Shown: positions 23,027 to 30,202 of the stretch, piece after piece
How positions within the stretch are numbered: position 1 is the first letter of the stretch
How the letters are laid out: each line of letters opens with the position of its first letter
IMG/VR virus record: IMGVR_UViG_3300036406_000522
Location: 1-64,000 of that record
DNA from: a virus
Length of the DNA stretch: 64,000 nt
Direction: 5' to 3' (one strand)
Program-made: the position numbers and the translations under genes
Notes under the pieces: generated by a model
The model's database searches: none
Told to the model about the DNA's origin: nothing
What the model saw: only the letters and a program-made list of their open reading frames with translations

Positions 23027-23406
23027 TGGCTAAGCAAGTGACGTTGGTAGTAGACGGTCTGTTCGCCCATACAATGGGTGTTCTTAAAGGTCGTATTAAT
23101 CCGGTGCACGCTCTCGCAGCTGCTGCTATGGTAGACACGATGGTTCGCGCATCTGCAGAGGAGTCGAAGCACCAACGTTATCAGAAGAAGGTACCGAGAG
23201 TTAAGTTCTTCGATACAAACATCACAGAGCAGACAGCCGCACAAGCTGTGCAAGAGGTCGTCGAACAAGAGGTTGAGACCCGAAAGGCGAAGGCATTGGC
23301 ACGTAAGCTACTGAAAGTCGAATTGGAGACTAAGATGACAAAACCTGTCACGAATGCCTCAAGAAAAGTTATCACTAAGCGTAAGACCAATACAAAGGAG
23401 AAGTAA
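23023..23406 (+). CDS. Unknown basic phage protein
   Basis: 127 residues, ATGA overlap with the previous gene (ATG 23,026 also possible). Hydrophobic/Ala-rich N-terminal half, Glu/Ala coiled-coil middle and a very basic tail (KKVITKRKTNTKEK type). Probably nucleic-acid-binding; no family recognised. Confidence 0.65.
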   Translation: MMAKQVTLVVDGLFAHTMGVLKGRINPVHALAAAAMVDTMVRASAEESKHQRYQKKVPRVKFFDTNITEQTAAQAVQEVVEQEVETRKAKALARKLLKVELETKMTKPVTNASRKVITKRKTNTKEK

Positions 23407-23408
23407 GC

Positions 23409-23738
23409 ATGGCTGAATGTAAAGCAGCAGGTCGTCACAAGCGTTCGCCCGCAATGGCGACCTACCGTAATGGCAATCGTGCCGACGTCAATAAGACGAA
23501 GAAGATGAAGCGTCACAAGCTCAAGATGGAGCGCCGCGCCAGTCATCTGACGAAGCGTTTCAATGAGCAGAAGCCGCAACGTGGTGATGCACGCCATTAT
23601 CGTCGTGTTGGCATAAAGCCGCAAATCCCGATTGACCAGCAGGTTGTTGCATACCAACCGTCCAGGCCGCGTGAACATACCAGGATCCAGCGTAACAACA
23701 TCAATCTGCATCAGGTTGGATTGGGTCGCGTAGCGTGA
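23409..23738 (+). CDS. Strongly basic protein, probable nucleic-acid binder
   Basis: 109 residues, two bases after the previous stop. About one third Lys, Arg or His, evenly spread (NKTKKMKRHKLKMERR), few acidic residues. DNA condensation or RNA binding is likely by composition only. Confidence 0.65.
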   Translation: MAECKAAGRHKRSPAMATYRNGNRADVNKTKKMKRHKLKMERRASHLTKRFNEQKPQRGDARHYRRVGIKPQIPIDQQVVAYQPSRPREHTRIQRNNINLHQVGLGRVA

Positions 23739-23941
23739 GTAGTCCTCGAAAGAGAGCCTCAAGGTTAAAAGCAGAACAAGCGCTGGAGACCTTGAGGCAG
23801 AAACTCATTCTTGCTGAAACGCAGTGTAACCTCTGGAGGACAGGCGCTGAGCTAATAGATGCACAGCTTAAGCAGCTCACCATCGAGGCTACAGCATTGC
23901 GTGATGAAGTAAAACAACTGAAGGGGAGGATAATTGGATGA
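23735..23941 (+). CDS. Small coiled-coil protein
   Basis: 68 residues from GTG overlapping the previous stop. Basic N-terminus (SSPRKRASRLK) then a heptad-like helix to the end. ATGA overlap with the next gene. Function unknown. Confidence 0.6.
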   Translation: MSSPRKRASRLKAEQALETLRQKLILAETQCNLWRTGAELIDAQLKQLTIEATALRDEVKQLKGRIIG

Positions 23942-24174
23942 CAAGCGCAAAGACAATCAGGCCTGACGATTGGATAACCCCACGGCCACTATGGAACGCT
24001 ACTACAGGTAACAAGGGGCAGCACTTCGCAGAGAAGGTTCGTGTGTGGGATGTAGATCGACACGCTGTATGCGACACGGGAGTGCTACTCGAGGTTATGA
24101 CACTCGATGGTTCCATGCGAAGGATGTCAGCTGCATGGTTCATGGACAAAGACGGTAAGGTATTTCATTATTAA
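23938..24174 (+). CDS. Unknown phage protein
   Basis: 78 residues, coupled on both sides by ATGA/TAATG overlaps. Beta-rich with VWDVDRHAVCDTGVLLEVM. No recognised domain. Confidence 0.6.
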   Translation: MTSAKTIRPDDWITPRPLWNATTGNKGQHFAEKVRVWDVDRHAVCDTGVLLEVMTLDGSMRRMSAAWFMDKDGKVFHY

Positions 24175-24371
24175 TGAATCTCACTCCAGAACTAAAAGCT
24201 AAGATCGACGAATTGGACTACGAGTCGTTACTCCGAAAGTGGCGATTCGCTGTCTGTGGAGCTGAACTCTTCCAGGGAGCATCGGGAGAGTACTTCAAGC
24301 AACGCATGATTGAACTCAGGGATAAACATCCTGAGCCACATGTTGTATCAAAACGAGTAGGCTGGAATTAA
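24174..24371 (+). CDS. Unknown small protein
   Basis: 65 residues starting on the last base of the preceding stop. Helical, charged; no recognised motif. Confidence 0.6.
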   Translation: MNLTPELKAKIDELDYESLLRKWRFAVCGAELFQGASGEYFKQRMIELRDKHPEPHVVSKRVGWN

Positions 24372-24388
24372 CCCTTAGGAGTAAGTGT

Positions 24389-24520
24389 ATGAAGAAGTAC
24401 TTCATCATCCTTGCAGTGCTATTATCAGGCTGCGCAACAATCGATTCAATCTTCGGGCCACCTGTTGAAGGCCGTGAAGCTTACTGCAAGAAGTGGCCAG
24501 ATGATCGGACATGTAAGTGA
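24389..24520 (+). CDS. Mini-lipoprotein 1
   Basis: 43 residues from ATG 24,389 behind TTAGGAG. A signal peptide KKYFIILAVLL ends in lipobox LSGC (Cys15), so the mature protein is a 29-residue lipid-anchored peptide ending in CKKWPDDRTCK. The Cys-x-x-x-P...Cys-Lys ending is shared with the next gene. Candidates are a small superinfection-exclusion lipoprotein (like T5 Llp) or an Rz1-type spanin; the lack of a proline-rich body argues against Rz1. Confidence 0.7.
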   Translation: MKKYFIILAVLLSGCATIDSIFGPPVEGREAYCKKWPDDRTCK

Positions 24521-24678
24521 AATACTTGCTGGTGGTAGTGTTTCTACTATCAGGATGTGCATCACAACCGTCAATTCTTACAGGCTCAGGTGTAGAAATG
24601 CCTGCACCAGCTCAATGGCAGAAGCTTTGCAACGACCGGCCTGAACTCGAGATATGTAAACCTGAGGTCGCCAAATGA
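24517..24678 (+). CDS. Mini-lipoprotein 2, tandem paralogue
   Basis: 53 residues from GTG 24,517, overlapping the previous stop (GTGA). Signal peptide KYLLVVVFLL with lipobox LSGC (Cys14), mature part of about 40 residues ending LCNDRPELEICK. Signal, lipobox and the C...P....CK motif match the previous gene, so this is a tandem duplication. ATGA overlap with the protease gene downstream. Confidence 0.7.
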   Translation: MKYLLVVVFLLSGCASQPSILTGSGVEMPAPAQWQKLCNDRPELEICKPEVAK

Positions 24679-25034
24679 AGTTCAGCGAACTAAAGGCAGT
24701 CAACAGTGAATTCAATCAATACACTTATGAAACAGAAATAGGTGATGACTGGACGCCAATTGACCTGACTCTCGACAAGGAAGATGATTGTGATAGTTAT
24801 GCAACAGCCAAGGCTGAACGTCTCATCAAGATGGGTTGGTCTAAGTCTGCTCTCCGTATCGGCTTCTGTCGTACCGAAACAGGTGGTGGCCATCTAGTAC
24901 TCCTGGTTGACTTCGAAGGTCAGACATACGTACTGGACAACCGCTTCGCACTACCAATGGAGTATCAGTTGTTATCTTACACCTGGATTGGCTTTGGCCA
25001 TATCGATACAGGTAAGTGGGAAATGGCAAAGTGA
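24675..25034 (+). CDS. Transglutaminase-like cysteine proteinase (BTLCP-like)
   Basis: 119 residues. A Cys-His-Asp triad is visible: Cys39 in DDCDSYATAKAERL, His73 in GGGHLVLLV, Asp88 in YVLDNR, in the order and spacing of bacterial transglutaminase-like cysteine proteinases. No signal peptide, so cytoplasmic. It follows the two lipoproteins and ends the early/accessory block just before a strong terminator. Substrate unknown; host-protein processing is possible. Confidence 0.8.
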   Translation: MKFSELKAVNSEFNQYTYETEIGDDWTPIDLTLDKEDDCDSYATAKAERLIKMGWSKSALRIGFCRTETGGGHLVLLVDFEGQTYVLDNRFALPMEYQLLSYTWIGFGHIDTGKWEMAK

Positions 25035-25041
25035 TCTCTAT

Positions 25042-25109
25042 GAGACCCTATTCGGTGCCTTCGGGTGCTGGATAGGGTCTCTCCCCTTTTTTTTTTTTTT
25101 TTTTTTTTT
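25042..25109 (+). terminator. Strong terminator with a 23-T tract
   Basis: GAGACCCTAT (25,042-25,051) pairs perfectly with ATAGGGTCTC (25,072-25,081); after TCCCC comes an uninterrupted run of 23 T (25,087-25,109). It closes the accessory gene block ahead of the packaging and head genes. The run is far longer than any terminator needs. Confidence 0.9.
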
Positions 25110-25191
25110 GTGCTCAGGTTACAAGACACTTGCATCGAACAAAGTCTATGAACCTTTTTCTGTAACGAGGGTACCGCAAATCAAGCGGGGA

Positions 25192-25230
25192 ACTGTTAAC
25201 TTATCCCCCATTCGCCTCCCCCCTTTATTA
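25192..25230 (+). promoter_or_regulatory. Long repeated element, copy 1
   Basis: ACTGTTAACTTATCC followed after a short spacer by TTCGCCTCCCCCCTTTATTA. The copy at 54,954-54,991 matches 35 of 39 positions. Both lie in intergenic DNA in the same orientation, about 100-390 bases before gene blocks. A promoter for a phage RNA polymerase is the leading idea; a binding or nicking site is the alternative. Confidence 0.6.
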
Positions 25231-25263
25231 CCTTACAGCTGCTAAGGGAGATGTCCCTAGCCT

Positions 25264-25345
25264 GTACATAGGGGTGAACATAGAGATGTACACAGAGGTG
25301 AACATAAGGGTGTACAATAGGATGTCGCTAAGGTGACATAGGGGT
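25264..25345 (+). repeat. 12-bp tandem iteron array
   Basis: Seven consecutive units of consensus G(T/A)ACATAGGGGT: GTACATAGGGGT, GAACATAGAGAT, GTACACAGAGGT, GAACATAAGGGT, GTACAATAGGAT, GTCGCTAAGGT, GACATAGGGGT (the last two 11 bp). Two extra half-separate units are at about 25,392-25,414. Regular spacing near one helical turn, directly upstream of the terminase small subunit, fits binding sites for the packaging protein or a replication initiator. Confidence 0.75.
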
Positions 25346-25579
25346 GAGACTAATTATGATTGTATCATTATAGATAGAGATATAAGGAAGTAACATAGAG
25401 AGGTACATTAAGGTGGCGAATGATCTGAAACAATTGAAATGCTCAAAGGATGTGGCATTGAGCGTGGGCATCTCAATTCTCTCAGGGGAAGTTGTAGGTA
25501 GAACGAGGGAGTGCAGTTATAGGAAGCACATGAAAGTGCCTGATACAGATGGGCTAACAAAACGCGAAAGGTATGCAGC

Positions 25580-26089
25580 ATGTCCGATATTCCGGAGAAA
25601 GTACCAGCTGGTCTGGCTCTGTCTGTGTCAATGGAAGAGCCACAACAACCAGCTTGGAAGGGTGGCAGCAAGAGTGGCAGTAGACACACAAAGCTTGCCT
25701 ATAGTAAGGAGAGTATTCGTAAGCTGGAGAAGATCGGGTTTGATCCCCTTCTAGAGATGGTGTCACTGTACAGGCGAGTGCGTAGCCAGATTGACAGGCA
25801 GGAGTTACTGCAAGAAGCACAAGACATCGCACGTGAGAATAAATTAGAGGGCCAGGTGAAGAACGGTTATTCTTCTATGGCGCTTGAAGGCTTTATGAAT
25901 ACCGCAAGCAAAGTGCTCTCCGACATGATACCTTACCGTTACGCTAAAGTGCCAGTGGAAGAGGCCGAGAAAGATGGAGCACCGCCACCGCTCATCATTG
26001 AGACAACTAAAGAAGGTGAGATGTTCATCATAGACCCATTGAACGAGTCTACGTATGCACAGGAGGAGGACTTCCGAAATGGCGATTAA
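25580..26089 (+). CDS. Terminase small subunit (probable)
   Basis: 169 residues from ATG 25,580. Position immediately before the large subunit (10-base overlap) and an N-terminal basic/polar region followed by a helical central part (LEKIGFDPLLEMVSLYRRVRSQ) are typical of phage small terminase proteins that bind the packaging site and stimulate the motor. No classical HTH is certain. The iteron array 235 bases upstream is a natural binding target. Confidence 0.7.
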   Translation: MSDIPEKVPAGLALSVSMEEPQQPAWKGGSKSGSRHTKLAYSKESIRKLEKIGFDPLLEMVSLYRRVRSQIDRQELLQEAQDIARENKLEGQVKNGYSSMALEGFMNTASKVLSDMIPYRYAKVPVEEAEKDGAPPPLIIETTKEGEMFIIDPLNESTYAQEEDFRNGD

Positions 26090-27413
26090 GCTGCATGCCA
26101 CACAATCATTAGTGTACGAGGACTTATTCGTCAGGAAGGTGTGCAGGCATGCTGTAGCAGTCGCTTGTCGAGGATGGGGTAAATCCCATAAGGCAGCTGT
26201 GGCATCTATCTCTGCTGTATGGGAGTTGATGTCATTGCCTAAGTGGGTGCCCAATAAGAATGTTGCAATCATTGCGCCTACATATTCACAGGTAACTGAC
26301 ATTTACTTCCCATTGCTGATGTATCAACTCGGTATGGAGAAGTATGTTGTTAAGCACAGCAAGCCTGATGGCCGATTGTGGTTTCCAGGTAATGTCGAAT
26401 TGAAGCTCATATCCTTTGAAGCAGTAGAACGCTTACGGGGTACTGGGCTTTACTTTGCTGTGAATGATGAGCCTTCTTCATGGACAAAAGGTATTGGCTT
26501 TAAAGATGCATGGGAGAGTGTTATCGAGCCTTGTATCTCTACACGCTGGTCACCTAAACGTGCTGCTATTTATAATGCCCCTAGCCCAGGACGATCACTG
26601 ACGATTGGTACACCTAAGGGATATAACTATCTCTATGACATGTACAATTTCCAAGAGGGTGACAAGCTATGGAAGTCCTATCACTTTGACTACACACAGT
26701 CACCACTACTAGACCCAGAGGAGGTCGAGCGTATTAGACATCGCGTCGATCCATTGTTCTTTAATCGCGAATACCTTGCATCATTCGAGGATTCAGGTAA
26801 TAGGATATTCTATTGCTTCAAGCGCAAAGAGCACGTGACTGACCAGATGGAGCCTTTGAAGGAGAACGAAGATGTACATGTCGCGTTGGACTTTAACGTT
26901 GGCATTATGGCTGCTAGCATATGGGTTGTACGAGGCAACAAGGCGTTTTGTTTGCGTGAGTTTAAGGGACATCCTGATACGCAAACGTTCTGCGACGTAC
27001 TACTAGAACTCTACAAAAAGAAAGGGCATCGTGTCATCATATATCCCGACCCTTCAGGTAACAGTCGCAAGACTTCTGCCCCTGTCGGAGTTACTGATTT
27101 CTCTATTCTGCGTAGCTGCGGTTTCACTGTACTAGCACATCAAGCTGCACCTAAGATTGTTGATAGTGTCAATGCTGTTAATAAGCACTTCAAGACTGCC
27201 GCTGGCGAGATCAATGCATATGTACATCCTTCGTGTAAGGGTGTTATTGACTCTCTAGAGAAGACAGTCTGGGTAGATAACAATCCTGATACTGCAACAA
27301 TTGATAAGTCAGAAGGTGTTGAACATTTCTCGGACGGTATACGTTACTTCTTTGAGTTCCGATTCCCTGTCCGCCCTGGTAATATTGTATCTGCGAGAGG
27401 ATTTGCATTTTGA
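26079..27413 (+). CDS. Terminase large subunit
   Basis: 444 residues from ATG 26,079. The ATPase has a variant Walker A RGWGKS (residues 31-36) and Walker B FAVNDEPSS with the catalytic Glu; the nuclease domain has VALDFNVG and a later YPDPSG acidic motif followed by a C-terminal Asp in HFSDGIRYF. It packages DNA into the prohead through the portal. Length is normal for the family. Confidence 0.93.
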   Translation: MAIKLHATQSLVYEDLFVRKVCRHAVAVACRGWGKSHKAAVASISAVWELMSLPKWVPNKNVAIIAPTYSQVTDIYFPLLMYQLGMEKYVVKHSKPDGRLWFPGNVELKLISFEAVERLRGTGLYFAVNDEPSSWTKGIGFKDAWESVIEPCISTRWSPKRAAIYNAPSPGRSLTIGTPKGYNYLYDMYNFQEGDKLWKSYHFDYTQSPLLDPEEVERIRHRVDPLFFNREYLASFEDSGNRIFYCFKRKEHVTDQMEPLKENEDVHVALDFNVGIMAASIWVVRGNKAFCLREFKGHPDTQTFCDVLLELYKKKGHRVIIYPDPSGNSRKTSAPVGVTDFSILRSCGFTVLAHQAAPKIVDSVNAVNKHFKTAAGEINAYVHPSCKGVIDSLEKTVWVDNNPDTATIDKSEGVEHFSDGIRYFFEFRFPVRPGNIVSARGFAF

Positions 27414-27685
27414 TTAACAAACCTATGGAAGTGCTATTGGCACATCCGGAATACAAGACAGTGGAATACATTGTCTCGCCTGATTATGTCATTCGTTGTA
27501 CACGTCGTTTCAAGCGTGTGAAGCTGCGTGGCAAGGAGCTTTATCATGAGGACATCCTTGTGTCAATGGGACAGCCTAACTACTTAGCCCGTCCTTTTAT
27601 CAAGGCGTGTCAGAAGGCAGGTGAACCCTTCCCGATCAAGAGGCTGCGTACTAAGTTGTTCCCGAAAAAGAAGGCAAAGAAATGA
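27410..27685 (+). CDS. Unknown basic protein
   Basis: 91 residues from TTG overlapping the terminase stop (ATG 27,425 is an alternative). Strongly basic C-terminus (KRLRTKLFPKKKAKK) suggests nucleic-acid binding. Lies between terminase and portal; no family recognised. Confidence 0.65.
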   Translation: MINKPMEVLLAHPEYKTVEYIVSPDYVIRCTRRFKRVKLRGKELYHEDILVSMGQPNYLARPFIKACQKAGEPFPIKRLRTKLFPKKKAKK

Positions 27686-27909
27686 ACGAGAGCCTTCGCG
27701 ACAAGATATGGCGTACTTGGTATTACTTCAAGCGTGACCTCGCTGAGTTTCCTAACTCGTTCTATTCGTGGTTAGCATGGAAGTTGCCACGAGGTCTTGT
27801 ATACTTCTGTGCAGTGCGTGTGTTCGCTCATGGCACAACAGGTGATTACAGCAAGACGCCTGCTGACAAGCTTACTGTAACAGGTGCATTACGCAGGTGG
27901 GCTGAATGA
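27682..27909 (+). CDS. Unknown phage protein
   Basis: 75 residues, ATGA-coupled both sides. Trp/Tyr-rich amphipathic N-terminus (RDKIWRTWYYFKRDL) and a hydrophobic segment GLVYFCAVRVFA, compatible with weak membrane association. No function assigned. Confidence 0.65.
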   Translation: MNESLRDKIWRTWYYFKRDLAEFPNSFYSWLAWKLPRGLVYFCAVRVFAHGTTGDYSKTPADKLTVTGALRRWAE

Positions 27910-28154
27910 TTCTCTCTGCAGACCCTAGTAATCCGTACTATACACCTGACTATTTCGAGTACATCGTACGTTTCAATGGCGTGCCAATATCACACTGCAT
28001 AACAGCAGACACAGATAAGGGCATTGCTATTGTCTATGATACGAACGAAGATGGTAATGTGATTGTAGCATTCGGCAGACCCCGTACTAAACAACTCAAT
28101 GGTCATATCATGATCATTCGTAAAGATGGTAAACCTTCCCGTTACTCACACTGA
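27906..28154 (+). CDS. Unknown phage protein
   Basis: 82 residues, coupled by ATGA. Beta-rich sequence (FEYIVRFNGVPISHCI and later strands), like small beta-sandwich proteins. Function unknown. Confidence 0.65.
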   Translation: MILSADPSNPYYTPDYFEYIVRFNGVPISHCITADTDKGIAIVYDTNEDGNVIVAFGRPRTKQLNGHIMIIRKDGKPSRYSH

Positions 28155-28163
28155 AAGAAACAA

Positions 28164-28562
28164 ATGAAAATTCAAGTAGACAAGCACGATGTAGCAGCTG
28201 TAGCTGATGATGTCAAGATTACTATGACACTGCAAACCACTGAGGGCGAAGTTACTGTCACCTCTCCTGATGCTGCAGCAGGCACACCTGAGATCGCTAC
28301 CGAAGAGATCAAGGCTGCCCAACAAGCTGAAGTACAGCGACAGGCCGAAGAAGCTGCTCATACCATGGCTCTACTCGCTGGTGCACCGCAACGTGTGATC
28401 GTTCCTCTTGTTGGTGTCAGCATGAACAGCCTCGAGATGATTCCAAGCAATTGGACAATCCTTCCAGCTGATGGCGACAACATCGAGGCATACAACAATG
28501 CCACAGGACGTCGTTTCGTTGGCACGCACGTGGACTTCAAACAGATTCTTCGAGGTAAATAA
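28164..28562 (+). CDS. Unknown protein upstream of the portal
   Basis: 132 residues, beginning ten bases after the previous stop. N-terminal strands, an Ala/Glu/Gln-rich helical middle (EEIKAAQQAEVQRQAEEAAH) and a compact C-terminal end. TAATG overlap with the portal gene suggests a virion-assembly role, not identified. Confidence 0.65.
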   Translation: MKIQVDKHDVAAVADDVKITMTLQTTEGEVTVTSPDAAAGTPEIATEEIKAAQQAEVQRQAEEAAHTMALLAGAPQRVIVPLVGVSMNSLEMIPSNWTILPADGDNIEAYNNATGRRFVGTHVDFKQILRGK

Positions 28563-30136
28563 TGTCGACCGTACCTACCGCCCAACCACTGAAAGGTGTA
28601 GGTGAGCCTTGCGCTGCATATGAGAGTGTTGAAGAGTTATGGGAACGTAGCAGGGCTGTTTGTGGCGGCGAGAGGTACGTTAAAGCTGCTGATAATTACC
28701 TGGACGTTTTGACTTACTCGAACATGCTCATCCCGTTCTCACCGAACATGACACCTGAGCAGTATGCCTTCTATAAGGCAGAAGCAGAGTTACCTGGTAT
28801 TGTTTCTCAGTTCTCGAAGTTCGTTGTAGGTGGATTGCTACGTAAGCAGCCACACCTGGAGATGCCTAAGGGTGCTCCAGAAGAGGCTAAGCAATGGATA
28901 CTCGATGACTTCGGTCAAGACTCTTCGCCACTCTCTGCGTTCCTTGATGTGGCACTTTGGGAAGAGATTCAGACGAGTCGTGCTTGGGTATATGTCGATT
29001 ACCCTAATGTTCCTAACGCTGATAACCTCACGAAGGAAGAACAACTCGCATACAAGCCTTACCCTATCTTGTGGAAGGCTGAGTCTGTCATCAATTGGAA
29101 GGTATCAACTGACGTCGTCAAAGGCACACAATCGCTCTCTATGGTGATTGTGAAGGGCTACGAAGAGGACTTCTCGAAGAACGAATTCCATGCTGAAATA
29201 CTTGACACTCTGTGGGTACATGAGATCGTAGAAGGAAAGTACCAGATACGTAAGTTCCAGCATCGTGTTCCGACACAGACTGAGACTACACAAGGACAGA
29301 CGAAGGTAGGCACAGGTCAGGGCAAGAAGTATGAGCTTGTCGAGACTATCGCTAATTTCCTTGTGGCAGGTAAGCCTCTGGACTTCATTCCAGCATGGCC
29401 TTTGAATGGCTCTATCGATGTCACCGAGCCTGTCATCATGGCGCTGGTTGATAAGGAAGTCAATCTGTACAACAAGCTTAGTCGTCGTAACCATCTGCTG
29501 TATGGTGCTGCTACGTATACACCTGTGTTGTCTACTAACGTTAGCGACGAGACGTTCCAAGCAATTGTTGACGGTGGACTAGGCTCCTGGATTCGCCTTA
29601 TGCAAGGTGATACAGCCTCGATCCTTGACACACCTACTGATGCTCTTAAGGACATGGAAGCCGCCATCGCATCCGGAATCGAAGAGATGGCACGTATGGG
29701 AATACGTATGTTGTCACCTGAGAATGTTCAATCAGGTGTAGCATTAGAGATTCGCAATGCTGCTCAGGCTGCTCAATTAGGGACGCTCAACACGAAGGTC
29801 TCTAATGTGATGGCTGATGTTATTTGCTTTATGGTGAACTGGCGTTATGGTACAGCGTTTAAGTCCAATGAATTCGACTTCTCGCTTAGCGCTGACTTCA
29901 ATCCTGCACCGCTTGGTGATGCATGGCTACGCCTCATTACTGAATGGTATAAGGAAGGCCTCATTCCGCGTACAACGTGGTTGGAAATCCTTAAGCACAA
30001 TGACATTATTCCGCCTGACTACAACGATGAAGACGCTAAGGTTGAGATTACAGCTGATGACTTCCTGATGCCAAAGGAGCCGAAACAAGGCACGACTAAA
30101 CCCTTGGAAGACGGCGTAATCGGTAAAGCAGAGTAA
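28562..30136 (+). CDS. Portal protein (DUF4055 type)
   Basis: 524 residues. The stretch TYSNMLIPFSPNMTPEQYAFYKAEAELPG, followed by SKFVVGGLLRKQP and later IRMLSPENVQSGVALEIRNAA, matches the phage portal family carrying DUF4055, a ring through which DNA enters and leaves the capsid. Size and location between terminase and MuF protein fit. Confidence 0.88.
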   Translation: MSTVPTAQPLKGVGEPCAAYESVEELWERSRAVCGGERYVKAADNYLDVLTYSNMLIPFSPNMTPEQYAFYKAEAELPGIVSQFSKFVVGGLLRKQPHLEMPKGAPEEAKQWILDDFGQDSSPLSAFLDVALWEEIQTSRAWVYVDYPNVPNADNLTKEEQLAYKPYPILWKAESVINWKVSTDVVKGTQSLSMVIVKGYEEDFSKNEFHAEILDTLWVHEIVEGKYQIRKFQHRVPTQTETTQGQTKVGTGQGKKYELVETIANFLVAGKPLDFIPAWPLNGSIDVTEPVIMALVDKEVNLYNKLSRRNHLLYGAATYTPVLSTNVSDETFQAIVDGGLGSWIRLMQGDTASILDTPTDALKDMEAAIASGIEEMARMGIRMLSPENVQSGVALEIRNAAQAAQLGTLNTKVSNVMADVICFMVNWRYGTAFKSNEFDFSLSADFNPAPLGDAWLRLITEWYKEGLIPRTTWLEILKHNDIIPPDYNDEDAKVEITADDFLMPKEPKQGTTKPLEDGVIGKAE

Positions 30137-30202
30137 CATTTCAGGGTGTCTACTACAGTGGGCACTCTGGAGTTCTTATTCAATAACAACAAGAGGAGTT
30201 TC

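Larger units (their letters stand above)
25110..25579 (+). other. 470-bp control region upstream of the terminase genes
   Basis: No gene is supported. It holds a copy of a repeated 39-bp element (25,192-25,230), an array of 12-bp repeats (25,264-25,345) and two further single repeat units (about 25,392-25,414), then AT-rich DNA. A GTG frame from 25,413 that overlaps the terminase gene by 175 bases is not convincing. Candidate roles are late promoter and packaging (pac/cos) site. Confidence 0.65.

Noticed and set aside
25264-25345. CRISPR array
   Set aside because: Units are contiguous 12-mers without unique spacers, and no cas genes are present.
25413-25754. GTG-initiated 113-codon frame before the terminase small subunit
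   Set aside because: Overlaps the terminase gene by 175 bases, weak start, Cys/Trp-rich shadow-like end; the first part lies in a repeat-rich control region.
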